Shown in pieces: positions 22,110 through 62,825 of a DNA stretch of 64,000 nucleotides. Below the pieces are notes generated by a model. It was not told the DNA's origin, did not search any database, and was given only the letters and a program-made list of their open reading frames with translations. Position 1 is the stretch's first letter. Every line of letters starts with the position of its first letter. The stretch spans positions 4,726,300 to 4,790,299 of the forward strand of contig OZ022581.1 of NCBI GenBank assembly GCA_963669155.1, given 5' to 3'. Origin of the DNA: Arbacia lixula (Eukaryota > Echinodermata > Echinoidea > Arbacioida > Arbaciidae). A program made the translations under genes and the position numbers.

Positions 22110-23870
22110 GAGAGAAAATACTAAAACACAGTATCAAGAGAAAGATTAGAAGTGAGGAGAGGAAGCAAGAAAATACGAAGGAGAAAACAGTGATGAGGAT
22201 ACCATTATTAATACACAAATCTGATACAGTAAACTTTGCTTTATAGATGGCGCTGTTGCATCCAGTACTTGAATCATGTTGATTCCTAGGCGAAATTAAA
22301 TTCAGTGAGCACGTATTATTACGTTTGGGAGTTTAGCTCGTTGAAATCCGGTGCGATAGCTTGTATTGACAAAATCTGTGAGGCTTGCGTTTAATGCCAT
22401 TCCTAAAAAAATATTATCCTTCAATGCAACATTACGATGAAACGAAGCGCACATGAAGGTAAAAATTATTATGTAGTGATTGTGGACTGCTCCATGCAGG
22501 GCAGCAAGACTAGTGTACACCGTATCCAATGGTATCCCATTTGCAAAAGTCATGAAACTTGGCAGGAATGCAGTGTAACGTGGATGAAATCTCACAGTCA
22601 TAGCTTCACGAACATTTTCAGGAAAAGTAAAGACCATCCTGTTACTCAACTCTTGCACTTGATCTGAAGCATTTCTTTATCTCTGATGAATCCATATCTG
22701 CAGAATTTGTCTCTCTCAACTATGATACCTAACGGATTCTAACCTCTCTGATATCGTTGAATGTATACTCATCCTCTCATTATATTATAGATTATAGTAA
22801 ACAATTTAAATTAAATTCTTTGAGAGGGCCACTTTCTCGGACTTATAATGACTCATACACATTCCACGGAAAATCGACAACTTCCCGAATTCCAGTAAAT
22901 GTCATTCAGGGACTATCCCCATAAAACTCTAGGGTCAGGGTAATTGAGCTTATGGAAAGTGGTCATAAACATGGAACACGTGATCGGAGACGGGGGAGTC
23001 GTAAATGAAGTTATATTACATACCAATAACTAAATAATGTCTTTCGATTTAAAAACAAGAATCCCTATGAAAAAATGTATGTATCTTTATCAAATTGGAG
23101 AAAACCCTTGACAGAAATGAACATGCGTACGATTAAAGATAAAATCTACTAATGATGATAATAATAATGATAATGATAATGATAACAAAATCAACAAATA
23201 ATTTTAATTTTAGATTAAATAGGAGACAGATTTCTCAAAGAAGATATATACTCATATTCATTAGACTGGGCTGAAGTATTGACAGGAAAATCTACAAACA
23301 TTATGCAAGCAAATTTAACATTAATAATTTAGCATTGATTAAAAAGATGACGGATACTCCCCATAAAACATACATTGGTGCAAATTAAAGTGGACATAAA
23401 TATTAACAGAATACAAAACATTCAAAGATTATTTGGTAATCATTTAAATTTTCATCGAATTTACTAAATTAGTGCGGCACACAGTGAAGTCATTGTACTT
23501 TATCGTAATACTCGACATGACTAACAAATTATGTGATTTTCTAAAATATTAGTTTCCGCCTCCAGAGCACAGGAAATAGACTTGAAAGGGCCTCTTATGT
23601 CACAAAAAAATCATAATTTAGTAACAATGTATTGATACCAATGGAGGTATTACGTTTTAACCGGCTTCGATAAGAATGGAAAGCACATGTGTGCACGTTT
23701 TATAACGCCATCAATGTGATCCACAGAGACATACTGTAAAATATGTGGGACGGTAGCCTATCTTTCAGACTGTTGTGTATTTTTAATTTTTAATCATAGT
23801 CTGGATTAGAAATGTTAAACAGCCTGGGTATCAGCTGAATGGGCTGGCTTCAAATTATCTTACACTTTAT
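22110..23870. other. Intergenic, no gene recognised
   Basis: AT-rich. A 118-codon open frame on the minus strand (22302-22658) has mixed composition but no domain I recognise and no visible splice or start context; left as unexplained. Confidence 0.5.
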
Positions 23871-23874
23871 TCAT

Positions 23875-24212
23875 TCGTCACTTACTACATACCAGTCATT
23901 CAGCGCCACTGCGCTCACCCTACGGAACAAACTCCATCACATCCGGTCCATGACCTCGTTCCGATCATACAAAAGCACACCGAAAACACATCTTCTCACC
24001 ACGTAATTTAAGTAATCTGTAGATTATTATCAAGTGAATATGTTTAAGTTGATATTGATATGCTATGTTATATTTTTTTTTGTCGTTTGTATTTAGTACT
24101 TAGATAAGATAACTATGTAAGATAGTATTTAAGTTTTTGTGGGGTTTTCTCCGATTAATTTATGTAAGGCACTTAGAGATGATCTTATATTAGGCGCTTT
24201 GCAAATCTAATA

Positions 24213-24251
<39 letters not shown>

Positions 24252-24275
24252 TATTATTATTATTATTATTATTAC

Positions 24276-24372
<97 letters not shown>
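23875..24372 (+). mobile_element. LINE 3'-end remnant (CR1/L2-like) with (ATT)n tail
   Basis: An open stretch reads SFSATALTLRNKLHHIRSMT followed by SFRSYKSTPKTHLLTT and stop at 24004-24006. This is the conserved C-terminus of non-LTR reverse transcriptases ('FS..AP.LWN.LP..IR...S...FK..LKTHLF'). A short 3' UTR ends GGCGCTTTGCAAATCTAATA and runs into (ATT/CATT)n at about 24210-24372, the usual end of CR1/L2-type elements. The copy is heavily 5' truncated. Confidence 0.75.
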
Positions 24373-24389
24373 TATTACCAATGAATTGT

Positions 24390-26340
24390 TAAATTGTAAT
24401 CCTGGTATAAAATTTGATACCAGGAAAGTTCATGGTGTTGGATTGTACACTAAATTAAGGCCAAGGAAAAAAAAAGATTTGTACACCTAAAGCCAAAACG
24501 TAATAAGCAGGGAGTGGCTGGTTCGGATCTATATAGAGGGACACGCAGTATTAACCCTGTCCCTACAAATTAAAGAGACAAACCTCAAACCTCACTCCAA
24601 TTATTTCGAGTAACAACATCATCCTTCCTGCTCGAATTGACCGTTACTCAAATCGAATCATCATGACCCGTAGGTGTTCTATCATCATTCTATTCTCACC
24701 CCCGGTTCTCACCGTGATCCCTCACGCCAATGCTCCAGCCATTAACACATTTCCTTGTTCTAGGGGTTGGACGTCATTTGGGGGTTCTTACGTCATGTGT
24801 TGGACAATGAACTGATGAGCCTTTCCGAGACACTTGAGGGTCCTTGAACTTTCATTATCTTGAAGTTTTGTTTGTTCCTTTTCTGCCACCTTGGCATCCA
24901 AGAAAAAAAATATTGTGTTCAAACCCAGCTGCATCATGTCATACCATGACAGACTTCAATTTCATTGTTTATTTACATATTACATTTGTAAAATCAAATA
25001 TTTTGCGTGCATCCTTAGAATTGAGACACAAGTAGTGATGATGTACTCATTTCACCATGATTGTAATGTTGTATTTATGAAATTCCTAATGAAATATTAA
25101 TGATTACATTAACTCCTATAAAGCATTGCCCGAACGAAGTCCTTGCTATGTATAAAGGCTATTAACCATGTTTATAAAAAAAAAAAAAACGCACTGCACC
25201 AAATCGAAACATGTCGTTATTCATACTGCAAATAATAAGTCAAAACAAAATCAGCGCATGACGGATTTTGTTACAATACCAGGGTTAGTACTTTAAAAGA
25301 TAGAGAATAACAGAATCAAGTGCTATCGTTGGTAGATCCCTTGAAATAAGAGGAATCATGTCATAAAGCAGTGCATGCGAGATTTACGACAGCTTTCCAG
25401 GGTATCGTCGTGTGGTTTCTCCGTTATACTCTCGGTTGGCTAAGTACCAACAGTCCTAATCGCGAGAAAGCGGTTTTATTTCCCTCAACGGACATACAGA
25501 GGAGAATGATTTCTTTTACTCTTCACCTGTCTCATACTGTATCGGTCCTTGCTGGTTCGCTGGTCGTTGCAATCGTTGCATAAAATCGTAAAAATCACTC
25601 GTGTTTTTTATCGTGTTATTTCTTGATTAAACAGAAGCAGATATTGGTCCCCTCAACATGTAAAGGGAAAAGGCATATCTAAGTATCCTCAGCAAATTCT
25701 TTCGATATAGACTATCACTACAACGCAACGGACAATACAGCTAATCGGACGAAGAAAGAAACGAAAAAAGACAGTCATGATGCATATAATACACAATATG
25801 GTTAGCTACCATTTAAAGGAAAAGTTCAACACATCTTCGTGCCAATGGTAATGGGAGAGTTAATTATCATGATGACAAAGAAATTCTTCTAGAAAGATAT
25901 ATTATTGTGCTGGATCAGGCCACCCATTATGCCCTTGGCTACAGGTAATAGACACGGTAAAGGTTGATAAATTTCACCCAAGACCAAGAAGTCACGCCAG
26001 TGTTATTATTCGGCAGAAAACCCTAAACTTGCGGAATTACGAGAGAGTTGAGGCATGAACTTTGACATTTCATTGGAAAATTGTATTTTGGCGCATTCCA
26101 GTGGAGACATGCACTTGTAATGACGTATGGTGCATGGTTCGCTGACACATTATAAAGAGTAGGTGCATAATGTGCATGTGGGGGAAGGGGTGGTGGGGTA
26201 GTGGGGATGGGGGGGGGGGGGGGGTCTTGGTCTTGTTTGACTATATTGACAGATACGATAGCTCTTCGCAGGTCAAACCTAACAAATAAAAAATAAAATA
26301 ATTTAATTGATAAAATTTTATTGATTGTTGATTTTTTTAT
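24390..26340. other. Intergenic, no gene recognised
   Basis: Mixed sequence with a 12-A run at 25178 and a poly-G tract at about 26208-26223. No coding signal with family resemblance. Confidence 0.5.
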
Positions 26341-26344
26341 TGAT

Positions 26345-26405
26345 TGATCAGTTTCGAGTAGGTTTTGAACGGGTCGTCCAAAACCCAGCGGTTTCTTTAA
26401 CCTAG
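26345..26405. repeat. Dispersed repeat I, copy 1
   Basis: TTTCGAGTAGGTTTTGAACG then GGTCGTCCAAAACCCAGCGG matches 36699-36745 (TTTCGAGTGAGTTTTGGACG, GGTCGTCAATAACTCAGCGG). Confidence 0.6.
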
Positions 26406-26849
26406 AGCATGCAGAGATAGCTCTACATTTATGGCTCTTCGCACCACAGTAATGCACTAAGAGAGCAGAGCCCCGCCGACCGCTAAACTAACCGGTGCAT
26501 TATGAACGTAGACTACGATCGAACAGGATGTTTCAAACGTAAATAAGGATAGCTTTTCACTTTTTTTTCTGAAATAAAAATCGTGAAGTGCTGTTTATTG
26601 TTATTGTTAGGGTATACTGCTGATCCGTGTCGCGTTTCGCAACTTTTGGCAAGGGGGCTAAACTACCTTTAAGCAGTGAGGAAGAGAGGGAAGAAGGGGA
26701 AGTGAATCTCGTCTAGTCAGCCACGCCCTCTAAGCTGCGATTGGCAATGATTGAACTTGGATGTGAAGGAAATAACAGGAGGGGATCTCAAGAAGCCCCC
26801 CTGCTCTGTTGGGAGAATAAGGGTGTGGGAGAAAGAGAACGAGGTTGGG

Positions 26850-26883
<34 letters not shown>

Positions 26884-27059
26884 GAGGGAGGGAGAGAGAG
26901 AGTGACAGAGAGAGAGAAGGAGAGAGAGAATGAGAGAGAGGGATGGAAAGAGAGAGAGAGGGAGAGAGAGAGAGTGACAGAGAGAGAGAGAAGGAGAGAG
27001 AGAATGAGAGAGAGCGATGGAAAGAGAGAGAGAGGGAGAGAGAGATAGAAAGAGAGGAG

Positions 27060-27096
<37 letters not shown>

Positions 27097-27103
27097 GGAG
27101 AGG

Positions 27104-27137
<34 letters not shown>

Positions 27138-27171
27138 AGGAGAGAGATAAAGAGAATGAGAGAGAGATAGC
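26850..27171. repeat. (GA)n array
   Basis: Purine-rich on +, with a duplicated subunit GAGAGTGACAGAGAGAGAGA at about 26896 and 26970. All Arg-Glu and Ser-Leu open frames here are repeat translation. Confidence 0.9.
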
Positions 27172-27246
27172 AAGATCTCGGCCCGGCCAAGCATTATCAT
27201 CCGCTTTTCGGACCGTGAGAATGCCAATTACAGGTCTTTATTTTAA

Positions 27247-27765
27247 AGACAGCCCGACCCTTTTTCAGATCACCACAAAACCATCGAAACATTGGCAAAA
27301 CATAAAGAGAAGTGTTAGCAAGCTGTATATTCATAATTTGAAACTGATACGTAGTGTAAAATTCAAATAATGCACGTAAACAGCGCCTGATTACTAGTCT
27401 TTACCTCAGGCTCTTAGTAGTTTGTGTTGAAAAATCTGCTTTATTGATTAATCTGTTCATCAAATTATAAAACGCATTATGAAAAATATTGTTCTATAGA
27501 AGGAATCATCTCTAAAGTTTGGTAATTACTCATAAAATTAGGATTTCACACCTGCATAATAACCACATAGATGCTGTAACAAAGACTAATACTTTTTTCG
27601 TAGTACGAAAAAAGTCGGTTTGAAATTTAACGGCTGAAATTTTTACATATACAGAAAGCTTCAACATGCTATATTCTTAGAAATGGTCTTGAATCACACT
27701 TTCTTCAATTTACGATCGTGATAGACGATTTCAAATTTTAAGCTTGCAGAAGGGACGGACAATAT
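27247..27765 (+). repeat. 519-bp TTAA-flanked element, family B (copy 1)
   Basis: Flanked by TTAA at 27243-27246 and 27766-27769. Tips AGACAGCCCGACCCTTTTTC and (reverse complement of right) ATATTGTCCGTCCCTTCTGC are imperfect inverted repeats. Nearly the whole length matches 51003-51521 in the same orientation. A 25-nt palindrome, ACTTTTTTCGTA.G.TACGAAAAAAGT in shape, lies at about 27590-27614. There is no open frame of note, so it is non-autonomous. TTAA duplication is the hallmark of piggyBac-type transposition. Confidence 0.88.
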
Positions 27766-27770
27766 TTAAA

Positions 27771-27867
27771 GGTTTGTTATTCATATGGTCCGTTAGTCCG
27801 AAGGTTCGAGTTTTCGTAAATAAGATACGGTTCGTTAATCCGTAAATGGAATACGTTTGTATTCCAT
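27771..27867. repeat. GGTTCGTTATTCC-type element (F), second copy
   Basis: GGTTTGTTATTCATATGGTC and TCCGTTAGTCCGAAGGTTCG plus ACGGTTCGTTAATCCGTAAA; related to 19337-19464. It abuts the right TTAA of the 519-bp element. Confidence 0.5.
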
Positions 27868-27899
27868 TGAGCATTGATTAATTTGCCAGGAATTCTAAT

Positions 27900-30400
27900 T
27901 TTATTTTCTTTTTAAGGTGAATTGTAATCTCGTAAACCTTTTTTTTCACAACATGTTATCTATATGGCCCGAATAAACTTAACTTTGTCACAACATCTTT
28001 ATATACAATGTACTCATTTCGAATCAAACTTGATAGTTGTGCTGCCAAGATACAGTGTTGACTAAAACTAGTTCAGCCAATTACTGAACTCGCATTTCGT
28101 TCATATTTCACGCTATATACGCTCACAACCCTATTCTAGTCCGGATCCTAACCCTAACCTAATTTTGTCGAGTTTAAGCTGTTATTTCAACCGCTATTGG
28201 ATACACTGGAACATCCGGTCCCGTAAAGTACAAATTTGCTGGAATTTGACCAAATTGCCTAGGCTACCGCCTGTTCCTTAAGGGCTCGCAAGGATGCCAG
28301 CCCCTATGCCCTCTTACCTGCTATGTGTAGGCCTATGATATAACGAATGGGATTGCGTGCGTACCATCACCAGCCCAAGTTTTGATTCTCCACAAAGTAA
28401 CTGCCACCACGTTAGTTTCAACATCACTTCATTAACCATACAAGAGCAATAAAGAAAGATGCAAAATCACTGTTATACGGATATGGGATTTTTCTTCTGA
28501 CAGGGGCAGCTTGTACTTCATATGTCAGCATAATTCGTGATCGTTGATCAATGCGAATGGTATGAAGAGGGACATCGAAACGTTGTGGTTAAAGCAATAA
28601 ATGACATTTACTTTCTGTCCGAGTGATAACCGCCATAGTTTCAGAGTACTTTCTTTACGGCAGATACGTTCAATGAATCATTATCGAACAAACTGGCTTA
28701 GTTCTAGATTCATCATAAGCGCTGACCGGTTATTAATGTTCTGTATTTCATTCTTAATGCCTGTTTGATACTGTTTACAGGATAAATGGCCTACTAGGCA
28801 TGCTAGGATTGAACCACGATGGGTCGGCATCTCTCACCCGTTGACCACTTTAACCTTTATGTCTCCACCAGGTTTTCACCCTGCTCTTAATCATGTTAAT
28901 CGAGAATTTTAGTGGGGTCTTTAACGTGCATGGAGAGTGCCTGTTCTATACACAGGATCTCCATTTAGCATCCTATTTGAGGGACTGTTTCTGTTCCCCC
29001 CACTGGCCCCACCCAATCCTCACAATGATGATATCATTTGTCATTCTATTTGCCACTAACAACATGAACAACAAATGTTTTTAGTTAGTAGTTACACGTG
29101 TTTCAGAGCTCAACTCCTCCTTCCCATGCGTTGTACGCATGATTAAGTGAAACCAATATCCTACTTCATTTACTTCATGAAGTCTAGCTTGGGCCCCAGG
29201 CTGTTGCACATTTTTTATCCCAACTGACAAATCAGGTCTAGTGCTCTAAGACTAGTCACTGTATCATTTTCCTCTTTTCACGGTCCGTCCTACATTGGAT
29301 CAGAGAGGTTCTGCCACCTCTCTAATTGGATAATGAATTAGGAATAAATAGTCTACTGCAGGCAGACCCTATTTCAAATAGTGTGGTTTAGGAATGTCTA
29401 AAAGCCTGAAAGCTAGGCTACATTCCACACGGGGCTCAAAAACCCAAACCAATTTCAAACTGATCAAAGCCCGTCATCTGCAGCTGTCGTGCTCAATTTT
29501 GGCTCATATTAACAGAAAATCATACTCACGACAGTAATGGGGATATAGGGGTATTGGTGCAAAACATAAATGTGCTCGTCATGGAAATTCTAAATAATGT
29601 AGACTAAGCTACCCAAATGCTACAAATCCGTCATGAAACATAATACGTTTATCATGCTATTTTGTCTTTACTTAATGAAAATTATTTATGACACCATGAT
29701 AGTTACAAACTCATTCTAACATGAACACAATCCATTTAAGGTGATATGACTCACTAATAGTGATAACACGGAAGTACGGAAATTATCCAAATTAAATTGT
29801 TAACATTTCGCTGGAAATAACCTTCAAATAATTGTCTCTTGATGAAGTAAGGAAAGTACAGTTATCATGGTTATACGGAGAAAAAGACAGAGCCATTTAT
29901 ATTTTAACTACCTGCTGTACCTAATTACAATGCGATACATTCGTAGACAAAATGCGTGTATCCCATTGAGAATAATCACATATTTAACCAGACTTCGGAT
30001 ATGATTCGTAATGGGAAACTTAAAGTATTTCTTTGATATGATCGCAACAAGAATTATATTTTCGTTTCTCCACGAACGGGTTGACAGGACTTGTCTACCC
30101 TTCCCTCACCCCCTCATGAACTGATGGCGGATGGGAGCGGGGCGGGGCAGGGGCGTCGATAAAAAATGCTCTATGGGAGGAAGGGGAGAGGGCGGAGTAA
30201 AGAATCGCGTCATACTTCTGTATCAAGAAAGTTTCTTTTTCACAATTCAAGTAATACTTACAATTTCCCTAGAGTCATGAGAGTGAGCCATTCATCTGGC
30301 ACGTAAATGGTGCCGTTTGTACCGTTTGTATACAGCATGCTACGGTGCTCGTCATCGATTTCCGGGCAAGACAGAAAAAACACAGGGCGTCCACACTTTA
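27900..30400. other. Intergenic, no gene recognised
   Basis: AT-rich with no paired repeats or coding segment recognised. A short CCTAACCCTAACC telomere-like word is at 28147-28160. Confidence 0.5.
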
Positions 30401-30417
30401 ATAACGCCCTATCACCG

Positions 30418-30437
30418 CCCCCCCCCCCCCCCGCCCC
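30418..30437. repeat. Poly-C tract
   Basis: C-run of about 14 interrupted by G, followed by a C-rich stretch to about 30500. Confidence 0.9.
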
Positions 30438-30603
30438 TCGACCATCACTACCCCATACCCCTCCCGCGCCCGCGCATCCCAGTAGCCCGATTATGTCCTA
30501 TATCCTCCCCAGCTACTTTGTACAGTAGATTGAGTATCATTTCCACCGCTCCCTCCCCGACACCAATTGTTTGCACCTGCGAAACAAATGATAACTATAT
30601 AAA

Positions 30604-31065
30604 GGACCCATTTTATGGAGTAATTTACCGCAAGAATTGAAAGACAGTGTATCATTAAATTCCTTTAAGATTAAATCAAAAGGTCTTTTATAACAAAATC
30701 TATAACTCTTGACATTTCAAAAACATTTTTATAGACTATTTTGGTTTGAATTGTGTATGACTTGGCATCGTTTGATTTGAAATACGACAATAACATGAAA
30801 CAAAAGTTAACGAAATTGATTTTCTGACTCTAATTGTTGATAATTATATATCCTAGTGACCACACCCATATGTTTTTATAAAACTTCTACAGATCCCTTC
30901 ATATTTATATTGAATTATAATCATTGTTTTCCTACACCTGTTTTCTCTTTTCTATGTATTCTGTATTGTTGTTTTTATTCATGTACATCTTTTTATATCG
31001 TGATTTTTAATGAATGGTGGAAATAAATATTACAATTACCCGGTGAATTGTATTGAATTGGAAAC
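30604..31065 (+). mobile_element. LINE 3'-end remnant, second type
   Basis: GGA at 30604 to the stop at 30691-30693 reads GPILWSNLPQELKDSVSLNS then FKIKSKGLL, the C-terminal 'GP.LWN.LP.EIK...SL..FK.KLK' block of non-LTR retrotransposon reverse transcriptases. A 3' region of about 370 bp follows, ending in a GAATTGTATTGAATTG repeat. It differs from the remnant at 23875 in tail type. Confidence 0.7.
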
Positions 31066-31313
31066 AGACATGATGTTTAATTTATTCATAAATCCATTTT
31101 ATCAAAATGTGAAAGTTATCTTTTGACAAAATGAAATATTAAATGTGTGTTCTTGTAAACGAGTGAAATGTGTTCGTTATGTACACTAACCAAATGCGGT
31201 ACATCATCAAGTCTCCAGGCCAAATAAACCCGAGGGAAACATCCAGATATTGAATATAGTAATTCGTTAAATACGAATCTGTGATGGCAATTTACTGTGC
31301 ACGATTTATTATG

Positions 31314-31372
31314 TTGCCGATTCCAAGCATCTCATTCCAAGAACGCCCATTGGTTCCATCTTCTACGCATAT
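31314..31372. repeat. Dispersed repeat G, copy 1
   Basis: TTGCCGATTCCAAGCATCTC ... TTCCATCTTCTACGCATATG corresponds to TTGCCAATTCCAAGAATCTC ... TGCCATCTTCCACGCATGCG at 35168-35230. Confidence 0.65.
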
Positions 31373-32199
31373 GTGTCTAACCCTTACAGTACCGAACCTT
31401 TAAAACCGCATTTGCTTACTGCACATCAGGCTAATGGCTATGAGATGGTTAATGTTCATGCATTTTAACTGGTCATTCCAAATGATCATTGGATTCGCAT
31501 TAACCATGTTCACGAGAGTAACCGAAGTTGTGACTATTCATGAGTCCTGTCAAAGTTACGATGAGGGATGCCGACTTTATGGACATGTGGTATTTTGCAA
31601 TTACATCTGTACTCGTACACTGCTTGAAGATATTAGAATTAAGTGTTTTCAACACATAGTTATTTTCTGTAATAGATAGTGACCTTTAAAAACATGTTTG
31701 GATGTATTCATTAATCATGTAGAAACCAACATATGTCAAAGAATTAAAGACGAATAATTTGTTTCTCCCAGGATTTCCCCCAACCTGGGGCAAGCTGAGT
31801 CTCTCTACTCAATTACTCAAAATACAGTGATTTGCTAGTTGCTACCTTTTGCCACATTATACAGTATACATATATATGTCATATATGATGTATATGGTCA
31901 TATATCCTTAGGTAAATGGATCAATGTTGTGATTCATGAGTACCTCGCAGGGTGGTGAGGATTAATGGCTCCCGGAATGCCACATCTGATTCCTTCGAAC
32001 TGTCATCGATTTGATCCAAACCAGCCAAGCAGTTCAGATCAAGGAGACGCAATATGATCGAGCAGGGGAAGGATGTTTCTATTCGTAGTGAGTAAGATAT
32101 TGTTCTCCAATTATCCCAATGCTATGTATACATACGCGATCAGCTGGCCAGCTTGTGTATGTACTGTACAGAAAAGACCACCGCAAACTTTATACACAA

Positions 32200-32350
32200 T
32201 CCGACCAGTCGTGCGACTCTGCGACTGGCTAAATGGCAAATCCCGGTCATTGTATTTTCCATGTTTATGCGAGAAGGTGACGTCATATTTCCAGGAGTAG
32301 GCCATTACGTCTGCAAAATCGTGGCAAAATCACGTCGTCTGCGGCTGACT
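32200..32350. repeat. Dispersed repeat H, copy 1
   Basis: Shares CCGACCAGTCGTGCGACTCT and GTGACGTCATATTTCCAG with 53238-53354 (CCGATCAGTCGTACGACTCT, TAACGTCATATTTCCAG). The right tail AATCGTGGCAAAATCACGTC also resembles 2131-2160. Confidence 0.65.
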
Positions 32351-33095
32351 GAAGCATGATTGGACGTACTTGATCACTTCCTCAATCGATCCGCTAGGGG
32401 AGGCAGTTGCACATCCCCCTGTCTTTATTTCGACAGCCGCCCAATGTGTTGTTTCCCTTTTCTGTCACTCTGCGAGATCATTTCGGGGGTGCTACATGAA
32501 TGTAGGTGTCGCGGCCACTGCTCACATTTCCTCTGGAATGTGCGTTTAAAATGTTACATTATCTTTAATCTGTCATTTGACTAAAGGCGTTGCAGTGAGG
32601 AATGTTGAGGCCAGGCAGCCGGGTGAGGCGAAACGCCCTTTTACAAAAATAATCAGGACCATCTGCATCTGATCGTGCTGTTGAAAAGAAAATTAACTCC
32701 AAACTGGAATCAAAATCTCCAGAGAACCCCTCGTTAAAGATCATGTTGTATGAAATATGCAGACTGTAGATGTAAATATTGCATATGCGAAGGAAAGTTA
32801 ATTGCATCCTGCTAATCGATTACCGAGCTATAAAGAGCTTCGCACTCACTCAATATGTTCTATGAAAATAGCATCCTATTATTTCCTTATTTGTGGTACC
32901 TTACCAAAGTCATCGTAAGATATAATTTAAAAAAAAAATGAAAATGAGTTAATGACTCTGAAATTGTTTACTAAAACCCCAAACCGCACTCAACACTTCG
33001 TTGGGTCGTTTCTGTAAACGTTTGTATTTTTCTCGAAACTAGTTCATTCCTTGTGGTATTCTATACTTTAATGAATTAAAGAAACATTCCCTTTT

Positions 33096-33115
33096 GGAGT
33101 GAACTATCCCTCTAA
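33096..33115. repeat. Solo tip of family A
   Basis: GAGTGAACTATCCCTCTAAG is the right end of family A without the rest of the element. It lies about 260 bp upstream of the CAP start codon. Confidence 0.45.
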
Positions 33116-33324
33116 GTTCACTCCTTGCCAAGCTACACGCTAGCTCGGAATGAGTCACTCCGCTGTGAGGGGGAGTGTGGTGGGTGAGGGAGGGGGGCAA
33201 CGCTTAAAGAACTTTCACTCGAATCACAGCACCGCATGAAGCTCACACGACTAAACACGAGTCGAATCACTCTCACAAGCGAGCCAGCCACAGCACATGC
33301 ACTCTCTCTGTCGCGTCGCAAACA

Positions 33325-33375
33325 GACGTATATACGCACCCAGTAGCGAGCGACCTTTACCCCACTTGGATCACT
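33325..33375 (+). promoter_or_regulatory. Possible CAP-gene core promoter / 5' UTR
   Basis: ACGTATATACGC at about 33326-33337 is a TATA-like element about 40 bp before the ATG. If used, the 5' UTR would be very short, so this may be chance. The start context is ATCACTATGG, with G at +4. Confidence 0.25.

Positions 33376-62825
<29,450 letters not shown>

Noticed and set aside
24190-24381. Poly-Asn open frame
   Set aside because: Translation of the (ATT)n tail of a LINE remnant.
26480-26510. Reverse-strand A-box-like TAGTTTAGCGG with a distant B-box-like word
   Set aside because: Spacing of more than 100 nt and no cloverleaf. Not a tRNA gene; only noted as a possible SINE hint.
26717-27227. 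Ser/Leu-rich open frames, minus strand
   Set aside because: Translation of the (GA)n array at 26850-27171.
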